Position numbers and translations under genes: made by a program. A stretch of 64,000 nucleotides of DNA from Prorocentrum cordatum (taxonomy: Eukaryota; Sar; Dinophyceae; Prorocentrales; Prorocentraceae): NCBI GenBank assembly GCA_963575745.1, contig CAUYUJ010007236.1:397001-461000 (forward strand). The letters run 5' to 3'. Below the pieces are notes generated by a model. The model made no database searches. It saw only the letters and a program-made list of their open reading frames with translations, and had not been told where the DNA came from. Positions within the stretch are counted from its first letter, which is position 1; the number at the start of each line of letters is the position of its first letter. Shown piece by piece: positions 31,415 through 41,785 of this stretch.

Positions 31415-34305
31415 TGCTTGCCACGCTTTGCGAGCCCGCGACGGATAGGGAGACCACCCCCAGCGCGCCCCCTGTCGCGCCGAGGAAGTGCTACGCCTGC
31501 CACGCTTTGCAAGCCCGCAACGGATAAGGAGACCACCCCCAGTGCACTCCCTGTGGTGTCGAGGAAGCGCCACGCCTGCCACGCTTTGCGAGCCCGAAAC
31601 GGACGGGGGGCCCCCCCCCAGCGCCCCCCCCCCCCCCCCCCCCCCCCCTGTGGTGTCGAGGAAGTGCCACGCCTGCCACGCTTTGCGAGCCCGCAACGGA
31701 TAAAGATACCACCCCCAGCGCACCCCCTGTGGTGTCGATGAAGTGCAACGCCTGCCACGCTTTGCGAGCCCGTCAAGGATAGGGAGACCAACCCCAGCGC
31801 ATCCCCTGTGGTGTCGGGGAAGTGCCACGCCTGCCACGCTTTGCGAGCTCGCAGCGGATAAGGAGACCATCCCCAGCGCACCCCCTTGTGGTGTCGAGGA
31901 AGTGCCACGCCTGCCACGCTTTGCGAGCCCGTCACGGATAGGGAGACCACCCCCAGCGCAATCCCTGTGGTGCCGAGGAAGTGCCACGCCTGCCACGCTT
32001 TGCGAGCCCGTCACGGATAGGGTGACCACCCCCAGCGCACCCCTTGTGGGGCCGAGGAAGTGCCGCGCCTGCCGCGTTGTGCGAGCCCGCAACGGATATG
32101 GAGACCACCCCCAACGCACTCCCTGTGGTGTCGAGGAAGTGCCACGCCTGCCACGCTTTGCGAGCCCGCAACGCATAGGGAGACCACCCCCAGCGCACCC
32201 CCTGTGGTGTCGAGGAAGTGCTACGCCTGCCACGCTTTGCGAGCCCGAAGCGGATAGCGCCCCCACCCACAGCTCCCCCCCTGTGGTGTCGAGGAAGTGA
32301 CGCGCCTGCCACGCTTGGCGAGCCCGAAGCGGAAAGCGTCCCCACCCACAGTTCCCCCCCTTGTGGTGTCGATGAAGTGCCACGCCTGCCACGCTTTGCG
32401 AGCCCGAAACGGATAGCGTCCCCACCCATCCTCCCCTGTGGTGTCGAGGAAGTGCCACGCCTGCCACGCTTTGCGAGCCCGAAGCGGATAGCGTCCCCAC
32501 CCACAGCCCCCCTCTGCGTGGTGCCGAGGAAGTGCCACGCCTGCCACGCTTTGCGAGCCCGAAACGGATAGCGCCCCCACCCACAAGCTCCCCCCCCCTG
32601 TGTGTCGAGGAGGTGCCGCGCCTGCCACGCTTTGCGAGCCCGAACGGATTGCGCCCCCACCCACAGCCCCCCCCCTGCGGTGTCGAGGAAGTGCCACGCT
32701 TGCCACGCTTTGCGAGCCCGAAACGGATGGCGTCCCCACCCACGGCTCCCCCCCTGTCACGCTTTGCGAGCCCGAAACGGATTGCGTCCCCATCGACAGC
32801 TCCCCCCCTGTGGTGCCGAGGAAGTGACACGCCTGCCGCGCTTTGCGAGCCCGAAACGGATTGTGCCCCCACCCCCCACAGCTCCCCCCTTGTGGTGTCG
32901 AGGAAGTGCCACGCCTGCCACGCTTTGCGAGCCCGAAACGGACAGCGTCCCCACCCACAGCTCCCCCCCCCTGGGGTGTCGAGGAAGTGCCACGCTTGCC
33001 ACACTTTGCGAGCCCGAAACGGATGGCGTCCCCACCCGCAGCTCCCCCCTTGTGGTGTCGAGGAAGTGCCACCCACGCCTGCCACGCTTTGCGAGCCCGA
33101 AACGGATGGCGTCCCCACCCACAGCTCCCCCCTTGTGGTGTCGAGGAAGTGCCACGCTTGCCACGCTTTGCGAGCCCGAAACGGATGGCGTCCCCACCCA
33201 CAGCTCCCCCATTGTGGTGTCGAGGAAGTGCCACGCCAGCCCGAAACGGATAGCGTCCCCACCAACAGTTCCCTCCCTGTGGTGTCGAGGAAGTGCCACG
33301 CCTGCCACGCTTTGCGACCCCGGAACGGATAGCGCCCCCACCCGCAGTTCCCTCCTGTGGTGTCGGGGAAGTGCCACGCCTGCCACGCTTTGCGAGCCCG
33401 AAACGGACAGCGCCCCCACCCACAGTTCCCCCCCTGTGGTGTCGAGGAAGTGCCACGCCTGCCACGCTTTGCGAGCCCGAAACGGATAGCGTCCCCACCC
33501 ACAGCTCCCCCCCTGTGTGGTGTCGAGGAAGTGCCACGCCTGCCACGCTTTGCGAACCCGCAATGGATAGCGCCCCCACCCACAGTTCTCCCCTGTGGTG
33601 TCGAGGAAGTGCCACGCCTGCCACGCTTGGCGAGCCCGAAACGGATAGCGTCCCCACCCACAGCTCCCCCCTTGTGGTGTCGAGGAAGTGCCACCCTGCC
33701 ACGCTTGGAGCCCGAAACGGATAGCGTCCCCACCCACAGTTCCCCCCCTTGTGCCGGTGCCGCGCTTTGCGAGCCCGAACGGATATCGTCCCCACCCACC
33801 ACGCCCCCTCCTGTGGTTCGAGAATGCCAGCCAGCCCGAAACGGATAGCGTCCCCGCTCCACCCCGCTCACCCCCCCGTGGTGTCGAGGAAGTGCCACGC
33901 CTGCCACGCTTTGCGAGCCCGAAACGGATAGCGTCCCCACCCACAGCTCCCCCCTTGTGGTGTCGAGGAAGTGCCACGCCTGCCACGCTTTGCGAGCCCG
34001 AAACGCGTCCCCCCCACAGCTTGTGGTGTCGAGGAAGTTCCACGCCTGCCACGCTTTGCGAGCCCGAAACGGATAGCGTCTCCACCCGCAGCTTCCCCCC
34101 CTGTGGTTCCGAGGAAGTGCAACGCCTGCCACGCTTTGCGAGCCCGAAACGGATAGCGCCCCCACCCACAGCTCCCCCCCTGCGGTGTCGAAGAAGTGCC
34201 ACGCCTGCCACGCTATGCGAGCCCGAAACGGATAGCGCCCCCACCCACAGCTCCCCCCCCCTGTGGTGTCGAGGAAATGCCATGCGTGCCACGCCTGTGC
34301 CACGC
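31415..34305. repeat. ~78-bp satellite, about 37 copies in two subfamilies
   Basis: Each unit carries GTGGTGTCGAGGAAGTGCCA, then CGCCTGCCACGCTTTGCGAG, then CCCGAAACGGATAGCG or a variant. Units up to about 32250 end in GGGAGACCACCCCCAGCGCA; units after it end in GTCCCCACCCACAGCTCC plus a C run. The C run varies in length. Near 33230, 33700-33850 and 34010 units are shortened. The minus strand is open for 986 codons because 78 is a multiple of three and the unit lacks stops in that phase; this is no evidence for a protein. Confidence 0.97.
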
Positions 34306-34570
34306 CTGTGCTGTGCTGTGTTGTGTTGTGTGCTGTGCTGTGCTGTGCAGTGCTGCGGTGAGCTGTGCTGAGCTGAGCTGCGCTGTGCTGTGCTGTGCTG
34401 TGCTGAGCTGTGCTGTGTGCTGTGCTGTGCTGTGCTGTGCTGTGCTGCGGTGAGCAGTGCTGTGCTGCGCTTTGCTGTGCTGAGCTGAGCTGAGCTGAGC
34501 TGTGCTCAGCTGTGCCGTGCTGAGCTGAGCTGAGCTGAGCTGTGCTGAGCAGTGCTGCGAGGAGCAGGGG
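34306..34570 (+). repeat. (TGTGC/TGAGC)n pentanucleotide array
   Basis: About 50 tandem pentamers, mostly TGTGC with TGAGC and TGCGG variants, starting directly out of the last satellite unit, whose GCCTGTGCCACGCCTGTGC grades into it. Confidence 0.95.
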
Positions 34571-34734
34571 AGGTGCGAGGTGAGACGCGGGTGCGACGCG
34601 GCAGGGGATAAAACTAGAACCCCACTAAGCATGTGGTGAATAATATATCAACCTTCTCGCTACCAGGTGCGCCTGCCCCAAAGCACCGAACATTTATTCT
34701 CTTGCACAGCTGTGCTCTAAAGCTCGGACATCTT
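34571..34734. other. Spacer between satellites
   Basis: Unique-looking sequence; its end (AAAGCTCGGACATCTTTATTT near 34720) resembles the right flank of the next satellite (AAGCCTCGGACACCTTTGTG near 35786). Confidence 0.5.
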
Positions 34735-35800
34735 TATTTCCGTCGTTCGTCGTGTCGTTCGCCCCCCTCGCCCCCCCCCCCCTGTCCACGCTTCCCAGGG
34801 TAGCCTCCCTGGGCCACGGAACATTTTATTTTCGTCGTTCGTTGTGTCGTTCGCCCCCCTCTCACGCATCGCCCCCCCCCGCCCCCCTCGCCCCCCCCCC
34901 CCACCACCCCCTCCGTCCACGCTTCCCATGGTGCCCCTCGCGCCCCCCACCCCTTTCCCCCCGCCCACGCTTCCCAGGGTACCCCCCTGGCCCACGGAAC
35001 CCTTTATTTTTCGCAGTCGTCGCATCGTTTCGCGCCCCCCGCCGCACACCCTCCGCCCCCCCCCCCCCCCCCCCTTGTCCACGCCTTTCGCCAGGGTACC
35101 CCCTCGCCCCCCCCCCCCCCCCCCCTGTCCACGCTTCCACAGGGTAGAGCCGCCCTGGGCAACGGAACCCTTCATTTTCCGTTTCGTCGTGTCGTACTCC
35201 CCCTCGCCCCCCCCCCCCCCCCCCCCCCCTGTCCACGCTTCCCAGGTACCCCCCTGGGCCGCGGAACCCTTTCACTTTTCGTCGTTCGTCGCGTCGTTCG
35301 CCCCCCCCCGCCCCCTCGCCCCCCCCCCCCCTGTCCGCGCTTACCAGGGCAAACCCCTCGCCCCCCCCCTGTCCACGCTTCCCAGGGTGGCCCCCCTGGG
35401 CCACGGAACTTTTTATTTTCGTCGTTCGTCGTGTCGTTCGCCCCCCTCGCCCCCCCCCCCTGTCCACGCTTCCCAGGGTAGCCCCCCTGGGCCACGGAAC
35501 CCTTTAATTTTCGTCGTTCTCGCGTCGGTCGCCCCCTCGCCCCCCCCCCCCCCCCCTGTCCCGCATCCCAAGGGTAAGCCCCCTGGCCACTGAACCTTTA
35601 GATTTTCGTCGTTTCGTCGTGTCGTTCGCCCACCCCCCCCCCCCCCCTCTCCCCCTTCGTCCACGCTTCCCAGGGTAGCCCCCCTGGGCCACTTTTATTT
35701 TCGCGTCGCGTCGTGTCGCGTCGTTCGCGCCCCTGCCCTCCCCCCTCTGCCCCCCCCCGCCCAGGCTTCCCGGGGCAGCCTCCCTAAGCCTCGGACACCT
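34735..35800 (+). repeat. ~95-bp poly-C satellite, about 12 copies
   Basis: Units begin TGTCCACGCTTCCCAGGGTA and continue CCCCCCTGGGCCACGGAAC, CTTTTATTTTCGTCGTTCGT, a GTCGTTCGCCC segment and a run of 8-20 C. Landmarks fall near 34783, 34916, 34963, 35076, 35126, 35231, 35332, 35369, 35460, 35556, 35658 and 35760, so unit length varies from about 40 to 130 bp, partly by truncation. CCAGGG...CCCTGG in each unit can pair. Confidence 0.92.
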
Positions 35801-36352
35801 TTGTGCAAGAGCCAGGGCATGCGCGCCACTTGTTAGGGTTGTCGCCCGCGGCTCCGCCTGCCCCGAGGCCTCGACGAGACGTCAGGGCTATCGCTCTCAA
35901 TTCCGCCTGCCCCAAGGCCCCCTCCTTCCCCCCGGCAGACTTGCAGCGCTTCGCTGCGTCGCGTCGCTCGCAGCGCCCCGACGTGGGCGACGAGGGGGGC
36001 GAGAGGAGGATGGAGGGGGAGGAGGAAGAACGGGGGGAGAGGAGGAGGAGGAGGGACACGAAGAAAAACAGGAAATCGAGGGGGATAACAAGGAACGGTG
36101 GAGGAAACACGGATGAGAAACTGGAGGGGAAAGACGGGGAGTTTTTATTTTGCTTGCGCAGACGGGCCAAGTCATCATCATATCCCAGAGGGCCTAGACT
36201 TGCTAAAATAAGCGTTCAGTTCTTGTTGAACAAGCGAACGGTTAAACTAAGCGTTGGCGGTTGTTTCAAGCGTTCGCGGTTATGTTAAGAGTTGGAAGTT
36301 GTTATAAACATATGCAACATATCATGTTAACTACAATGTTATCATATTAAGT
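35801..36352. other. No gene seen; AT-richer pocket at the right end
   Basis: 35960-36110 is purine-rich. 36190-36350 is AT-rich for this window, with repeated TAAGCGTT and a CATGTTAAC...ATGTTATCAT segment similar in style to 63150-63420. Confidence 0.5.
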
Positions 36353-36378
36353 ATGTTTATCATTCGCGCATGCATTTC

Positions 36379-36550
36379 TCACGCGCGTCGCGCCCCACAT
36401 GCGCGCGGCATGTACTTCTCACGCGCATCGCGCCCCACATGCGCGCGACATCGCACCCCTCGCGCGCATCGCGCCCAGCGCGCGTGCGATGTCAAAATAG
36501 AACGGCGCACCCCTCGCTTGCATCGTGCCCCACGCGCGTGCGATATCTAG
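36379..36550 (+). repeat. Four CpG-rich 40-54 bp repeats
   Basis: Units start near 36379, 36419, 36459 and 36511; each has CGCATCGCGCCC or CGTCGCGCCCC followed by a GCGCGC-rich segment (ACATGCGCGCG in the first two, GCGCGTGCGAT in the last two). Confidence 0.8.
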
Positions 36551-36659
36551 TAAATTGCCTTCGGCAGCGTCCCGCCAGCCACCGGCGCCCGCGCCGCCGC
36601 TCCAGTCGCAGGGCGGCGCCCGAGATCGACAAGTGCGCCACGTACGAGGCCGCCGTGGG

Positions 36660-38270
36660 GAGGGGGGGGCCCAGGGATAGCCGCAAGGAGGAGGGAGGAG
36701 GAGGAAGAAGCGGAAGAGGAGGAGGAGGAGTAGGAAGGGGAGGAGGAGGAGAAGGAGGAATTCAGAGGAGGAGGAGGAGGGGGAGGAGGAGCGGAACAAC
36801 GAGGAGGAGGAAGAGGAGGAGGAGAGAAAGGCTGGAAGAGAGGAGGAGGGGGGAGGAGGAGGAGGAAGAGAACAATAGTAGGAGAGGGGGAGGAAGGATG
36901 AAGGGCGAGGAGTAGGAGGAGGGGGGAGTGAGGAGGAGGAGGAGGAGCGAGAGGGTTAGTGTGGGGGATTTCGCAACGACGCGCGTGCAACCGACCCCCC
37001 GCCAGGGCATTCGCTCGGGTGTGAGAGGGGGAGGGACGTCGAGGAGGAGGATGGATGGGGGGGGAGGATGCGGGAGGGAGGAGGAGTGGGGGGAGGGGGA
37101 TGAGGGTGGATATGGGAGGGGGAGGGGAAGAACCATTTGCGCGAGCAGGAGAAGGAGGGGAGGAGGATGAGGAGGAGGGGGGAGGGGGGAGGTGGTGGAG
37201 GAGGAGAGGGAGACGATGATGAGAAGGAGGAGGAGTACGGAAGGGCGCGTTCTCCCATCCTCATCCCCATCTTCGTCCTCTTCCCCTGCCTACTCCCCTT
37301 GCTTCTCCTCCACGTCTTTCGCCTTCTCCATCCTCCCCCCCCCTCCCCATCCTCTCTCCCCCCCCCTATCTCCCCCTTCCCCTTCTCGTCCACTCGTCCC
37401 TCGTTATTCCTCTCCTCCTCCTCCTCCTCCGCCTCCTCTTCCTCCTCCTCCTCATATCTCCATCCGTCCTCCTCATCCTCCTCGCCTTCATCCCTTCTCC
37501 TCCTCATCCTCGCTCCTCTCGTCCTTTCTCTCCTCCACCTCTTTATTCTTCATCATTCCCCCTCGTCATTCTTGCCACTGGCGGCGCGCCGCAGTGGCTC
37601 GGGCACCGCGCGGCGCGCCAGCGCCTCAGAGCTTCCTCCACCTCAAGTCCTCAGGGAGGGAGGCGGCAAGGATCCTTCATCCTCCTCGTCCGCTTCCTGC
37701 TTCTCTTCCTGCTCCTCTCCTCCTCTAATCCACATCCTCCTCCTCCTTCTCCTCCTCTTCGCCCTCCTCCTCCTCCTTCTACGCTTCCTCCTCCTCCTTT
37801 TCCTTATCCTCCTCCTCCTCCTCCTCGTCCTCCTCCCTGTCCTCCTCCTGACCTTATCCATCTCCCCATCCTCCTTCTCCTCCCCCCCCTCTTTCTGGGC
37901 TCTTGTTTCGGATCGGCGCCATCGGCTGCCACCGGTCGTCGGGCCGCCGTCGACTTATGTCGTCGTTGTCGTACTCGACGCATTTGTTGTATCTGTCGTC
38001 GTCGTCGTCCTCCTCCTCCTCATGCTCCCCATCCTCCTCCTCCTCCTCCTCCTCCACCTCCTCCTCCTCCACCTCCTCCTCATCTTCCTCCTCCTCCGCC
38101 TCCTCCTCTTCTTGCTCCTCTTCTTCCTCATCCTCCTGCTCCTCCCCCCCCCTCCCCCTCCTCCTCTGTCTCCTCCGTCTCCTCCTCCTCCTTCTCCTCC
38201 TCCTCCTCTTTTCCCATCCTCCCCCTCCTCCCCCCCCTCCTCCTCCTCCTCCTCCTCCTGGGCCGTTGGG
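36660..38270. repeat. (GGA)n tract followed by (TCC)n tract
   Basis: 36680-37240 is GGA/GAG-rich on the plus strand; 37260-38260 is CTC/TCC-rich. Together they form an imperfect inverted pair able to fold. The spacer-like segment at 37570-37680 is not repetitive. A 75-bp stretch at 37905-37965 resembles 38262-38320 (GGTCGTCGGGCCGCCGTCGA). No gene is called; long frames are repeat products. Confidence 0.85.
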
Positions 38271-38427
38271 TCGGATTGATTTCGTCGGCCACCACCGGTC
38301 GTCGGGCCGCCGTCGATCGTTGTCGTTGTCGTCGTCGTCGTGGTCATGTCCGTCGTCTCCGTCGTCGCAGTCGCCCGTGTTAGCCGTTGCGTCCATCGTA
38401 TTTGTCGTCGTCGGCACTAGTTCATGG

Positions 38428-38486
38428 TGTCATCGGTGCGTCGTCGATGCGTCGTCGATGACGCATCGATGACGCATCGATGCCAC
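38428..38486. repeat. Inverted array of an 11-bp word (locus 1)
   Basis: Words of the type ATGCGTCGTCG run into the reverse-complement type ATGACGCATCG, meeting at a palindromic centre, then GATGCCACCACG. Related arrays lie at 41711-41785 and 48591-48698. Confidence 0.85.
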
Positions 38487-38516
38487 CACGTTCGCACCAT
38501 CACCCACCACGTTTGA

Positions 38517-39650
38517 TCAGCACACCCCGTGGTCCACGATGTGGAACGGCGACGTAGGGCTGTCGTCGTCGGTCTCCAGCTCGTCTGCCACCTGCTCGAA
38601 GTTCGCCTGCGAGCTGGCCTCCAAGATGCCGCTCCTCGTCTCGTAGCGCGTGCGGGGTTGCTGCTCCTTGCCTGTGCCTTTGCCCTTGTCGAACTGCGCC
38701 GTGCCCTTGCCCGTGTCGAGCTCTCCCGTGCCCGTGCCTTTGTCGGGCTGCTTCGTGTCCTTGCCCTTGTCGAGCTGACCCGCGCCCTTGCCCTTGTCGA
38801 GCTTGCTTGTGCTCTTGCCCTCTTCGAGCTGCTCCGTGCCCTTGCCCTTGTCGAGCTTGCGCGTGCCCTTGCTCTTGTCGAGCTGCTCCGTGCCCTTGCC
38901 CTTGTCGAGCTCCGCGCGCGTGCCCTGGCTGCCTTGGGAAGCCTCCTGCGCAATCGCCCTCGCGTGCTTGTTGTTGATGTACCGCGCCAGCTCCTGGTAA
39001 GTCCAGGGGGGGTCGACGCCGTCGTCGTTGTCGTGCCCCCACTCCTCGTAGTACTCGTCGAGCAGCTTCTGCGCGCAGCACACGTCCAACTCTGTAGTGG
39101 ACAACCTATCCCACCAAAAACTGCCCTTGATCGTGTCAGCGGCGTTCTCGCCAATGCCGTCGTCCTTGGCGGTGCCAAGGTCGTCCGCATATGTCTCCTC
39201 GGCGGCCTGCGTCGCCTCGACGCGCTCGCGGGCGCTCTCGGCGCGCTGGTGCTGGCGAGGAACGTACTCCTCCAAAGCTCTGTCGGACATCTCGCCGTCG
39301 TAGTCGCCCGTGTCAGCCGTGCCATCCATGTCCTCATCGTCGGGGTCGTCGTGATCGCGTTGCAAGCCGTCGTAGGGGTCTTGGGTAGCCGCTCCGCCGT
39401 TCTGAAGCGCGTCTCCATGAGGCTCGCTGCCAGCCGCCGCGCCGCGCCCGTCTTCGTGGCCAGCGTCAGGACCGTCGCTGTCGCTCATGCTGGTGTCCAA
39501 ACCGAAGTGCATCGCATTCGCCCGCGCCCAGTCGACGCCGTCTCTGCACCAGCCATTCGGGTTGGCGCTGATGCGAGTGATGACCTCGCGTGGTGAAAGA
39601 TCGTGAAGGAGCCCTGTGACCTTGAGCTGCAGGAAGAGCCTCGGCGGCAT
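38517..39650 (-). CDS. Acidic protein with nine 9-residue LDKGKGTEQ repeats, unknown function
   Basis: I choose the Met at 39650 (MPPRLFLQLKVTGLL), giving 377 residues; the frame is open 81 bases further up to 39731, but that part lies just after a leader-like sequence and would be 5' UTR. Order: a short globular start with GWCRDGVDWARANAM, a long Asp/Glu-rich segment, a mixed segment with WWDRL and DPPWTYQELARYINNKHARAI, nine tandem 9-residue Lys/Gly repeats (27 bp each, about 38660-38910), and a tail ending FHIVDHGVC. No membrane segment or known domain is seen. The acidic N-terminus and basic repeats suggest a nucleic-acid or protein scaffold, only as inference. It is a single intact exon. 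Confidence 0.75.
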   Translation of the reverse strand: MPPRLFLQLKVTGLLHDLSPREVITRISANPNGWCRDGVDWARANAMHFGLDTSMSDSDGPDAGHEDGRGAAAGSEPHGDALQNGGAATQDPYDGLQRDHDDPDDEDMDGTADTGDYDGEMSDRALEEYVPRQHQRAESARERVEATQAAEETYADDLGTAKDDGIGENAADTIKGSFWWDRLSTTELDVCCAQKLLDEYYEEWGHDNDDGVDPPWTYQELARYINNKHARAIAQEASQGSQGTRAELDKGKGTEQLDKSKGTRKLDKGKGTEQLEEGKSTSKLDKGKGAGQLDKGKDTKQPDKGTGTGELDTGKGTAQFDKGKGTGKEQQPRTRYETRSGILEASSQANFEQVADELETDDDSPTSPFHIVDHGVC

Positions 39651-39720
39651 GATCAATGATGTCCTGCTCTCGGTGCGAGTCGGGATGTAAAAAAAAAACA
39701 GTAGGTTCGAAACAAACCAT

Positions 39721-39742
39721 ATTCGAGCCAAAGCAGCTAGAC
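39721..39742 (-). other. Weak spliced-leader-like relic
   Basis: On the minus strand this reads TCTAGCTGCTTTGGCTCGAA, about 13 of 21 matches to the leader, including TAGC and TTTGGCTC. It lies about 70 bases before the chosen start codon of the gene at 38517-39650, the expected place. Confidence 0.35.
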
Positions 39743-40675
39743 CACCATCGCGTTTCTCAGCGTTTAAAACATGTTAGCGATGTTGTTGCACGCTATTTAT
39801 GGCTCGATCTATGTGCTTTTGGTGCGTTTGCTCCCCCACCCTCTCTCTCTATCTCTCATGGTCTGTATCCCTCGCTCGTCACGGGTTGTTTTTCTTCATC
39901 GCCGACGGGGTCGGGGGGTCTTTGAAACGAGCCGTCATCGATCCGCTGAGCTGGTAAGCGATGCAACGCAAGCCACTCAATGCAACTGAACTCCCGCGCC
40001 GAGAACTGCGGGGGGAAGGGGCGGGCTGGTTGCAACAAATCGCCATCGATCGTTGAGATGACGCAATCCAGTCGATGCAATCGAACTCGCTGACCAGGGC
40101 CCAATTTTGAAGTAAAGCTCCCTCCATCCAACGCGACGCAAATTGAGGTTGGAGTGTGCTTCGAGCGACAGTCGGGGAGGAGTGGTCTCAAACGACAGAG
40201 GGTGAGGAGGTGGTTGAGGAGGAGTGGTTTACACATCGAAGCTGGTCGAGCTGGGCATTTGACTGGCAGGAACGGACTCGACTTGCGCCTCGCGCGGTGC
40301 ACTGGCTACGACTGGCGCCTCGCACGGTTGGCTGCGACTGGCGCCTCGCACGACTGGCTGCGGCTGGCTCTCGGCTAAAAATGATATGATCTTGTAGTTG
40401 CTTGGGCTGAAGCGCCTCGCGGCACGCGTGGCTCGCCCTCCCGTCTGCCTCTCCTGGCTCGCCCTCCCGTCTGCATCTCCTGGCTCTCCCTTCCGTCATT
40501 CCTTCCTTCCTCCCTTCCCTCGCGTAGTTACTTGGGCTGAAGCGCCTCGCGACATGCGCGGCTCACCGCCCGCAGCTGGGAACCCAGCCGCTGATGTTGC
40601 TGCCAAAGGTGCAGCTTGAGAGAATGCGAGAGCCTGCATGCAGCACAGATTCACTGGAGGACATAGTCTGCGGTA
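39743..40675. other. No gene seen
   Basis: Repeated words occur: GACTGGCGCCTCGC three times at 40310-40365, and CTTGGGCTGAAGCGCCTCGC twice at 40405-40424 and 40532-40551. There is no convincing frame. Confidence 0.5.
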
Positions 40676-41488
40676 TCACTGGACATCATCCTTCGCGGCC
40701 TGCAAGGCCCTTAACTCTTGGGCCATCCTGCCAGCCGTCACGTAATACCACCTTTTGTTATCCGTCACGACATCTCCGTCCAAGAGCGCTTCGCCAACAG
40801 GGAGGCTGCCCGCGCAACGGCGGATCTCGATGTGGTTCGGCGAGAACTCCAGGGTAAAGTTGTTGTTCACCTTCGCAGCCTCGAAGTGGCTCATGATGGT
40901 GATCTTCATGTCCTTGACCGTCGTGCGGACCTGCCCGTTCGTGGTGAGCTGACGGTTTGGCAGCCACACTTCTTGCCAATGGTTGCACGGCTCGATGTAG
41001 ACCAGCACCGATAGTAGGTTCGTCGGGTCCGATGGCCCCATGCACACCCAGCGCAGGAGCGGCTCCTCCTGTGAGCGGAGACCTTCCTCGGCAGCCTCGT
41101 CCAGCACGACGCCGTTGTTCGTCGTCCAAGCCACAAGCCACGTCAAGTAGAAGACCTGGCCATCACCCTGCAGAGGATCGCCGCGAGGCTGCTGCGCAGA
41201 GCACCTGTGCAAGATGATATCCTTGTCGTCCTCCTGTTCGAAAACGCTCAAGCGGTGCTTGAGCTCAACCAGGATGTTCTTAGCCATGACGTGCTCGATA
41301 GTGTAGATGATCTCCTGGGCGACTTCCTCGAAGGTCGGCTTATTGACCTCATGGGGCTTCGTCTTCTGAACGTTCAGCTTGACCCAGGTGTTGCATTGCG
41401 GCACGTAGCAATGCATGATGTAAGCGTTCTTCGTGCTTCCTGGAGAGGTGTTCCAGTTCGCGGAGCGCGGGCTGCCTCCGAAAGACAT
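40676..41488 (-). CDS. Intact 270-residue protein of unknown function
   Basis: Starts at an ATG (MSFGGSPRSANWNTSPG) and runs unbroken to the TGA at 40676. Composition is even, with Trp-containing segments (QVFYLTWLVAWTTNNG, CNHWQEVWLP) and a helix-like start EEVAQEIIYTIEHVMAKN. I see no signal peptide, membrane segment or known motif; likely soluble. Just upstream on the sense strand is GTGGTGAGTTGC (around 41535), which looks like a splice donor, so a 5' exon may exist further upstream. It follows the same strand as its neighbours, with the 11-bp inverted array about 220 bp ahead of it. Confidence 0.8.
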   Translation of the reverse strand: MSFGGSPRSANWNTSPGSTKNAYIMHCYVPQCNTWVKLNVQKTKPHEVNKPTFEEVAQEIIYTIEHVMAKNILVELKHRLSVFEQEDDKDIILHRCSAQQPRGDPLQGDGQVFYLTWLVAWTTNNGVVLDEAAEEGLRSQEEPLLRWVCMGPSDPTNLLSVLVYIEPCNHWQEVWLPNRQLTTNGQVRTTVKDMKITIMSHFEAAKVNNNFTLEFSPNHIEIRRCAGSLPVGEALLDGDVVTDNKRWYYVTAGRMAQELRALQAAKDDVQ

Positions 41489-41710
41489 GGCGCGTCTCGC
41501 GGGCTCGCCGCGCGTAGAGAAACGAGCAACTCACCACGCGAGCCTCGAGCCCAACAGACGTCTAAGGACAAACGGGTTCCCACGTTGGTGCCATTGACAT
41601 CTTCGTCGTCGTAGTCGCGACTGTCGTCCTCGTCGTCTCGTCGACCGTCGTCCACCGTGGTCGTCGTTGTTAGTCGTCGGTCGCCAGTCGGAGGGTTGCC
41701 GTTTGCGAGA

Positions 41711-41785
41711 CATCGGCGACGCATCGGCACCGTCATCGATGACGGCATCGATGACGCATCGATGCCACAACGCCGATGCATCGAA
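41711..41785. repeat. Inverted array of the 11-bp word (locus 2)
   Basis: Reads CATCGGCGACGCATCGG... into CGTCATCGATGACGGCATCG, ATGACGCATCGATGCCAC and CGCCGATGCATCG. On the minus strand it shares GTGGCATCGATGCGTCATCG exactly with locus 1, so the two are copies of one element. Confidence 0.8.

Noticed and set aside
31343-34303. 986-codon open frame on the minus strand
   Set aside because: It lies wholly in the 78-bp satellite; the unit length is a multiple of three and lacks stops in this phase, which explains it without a gene.
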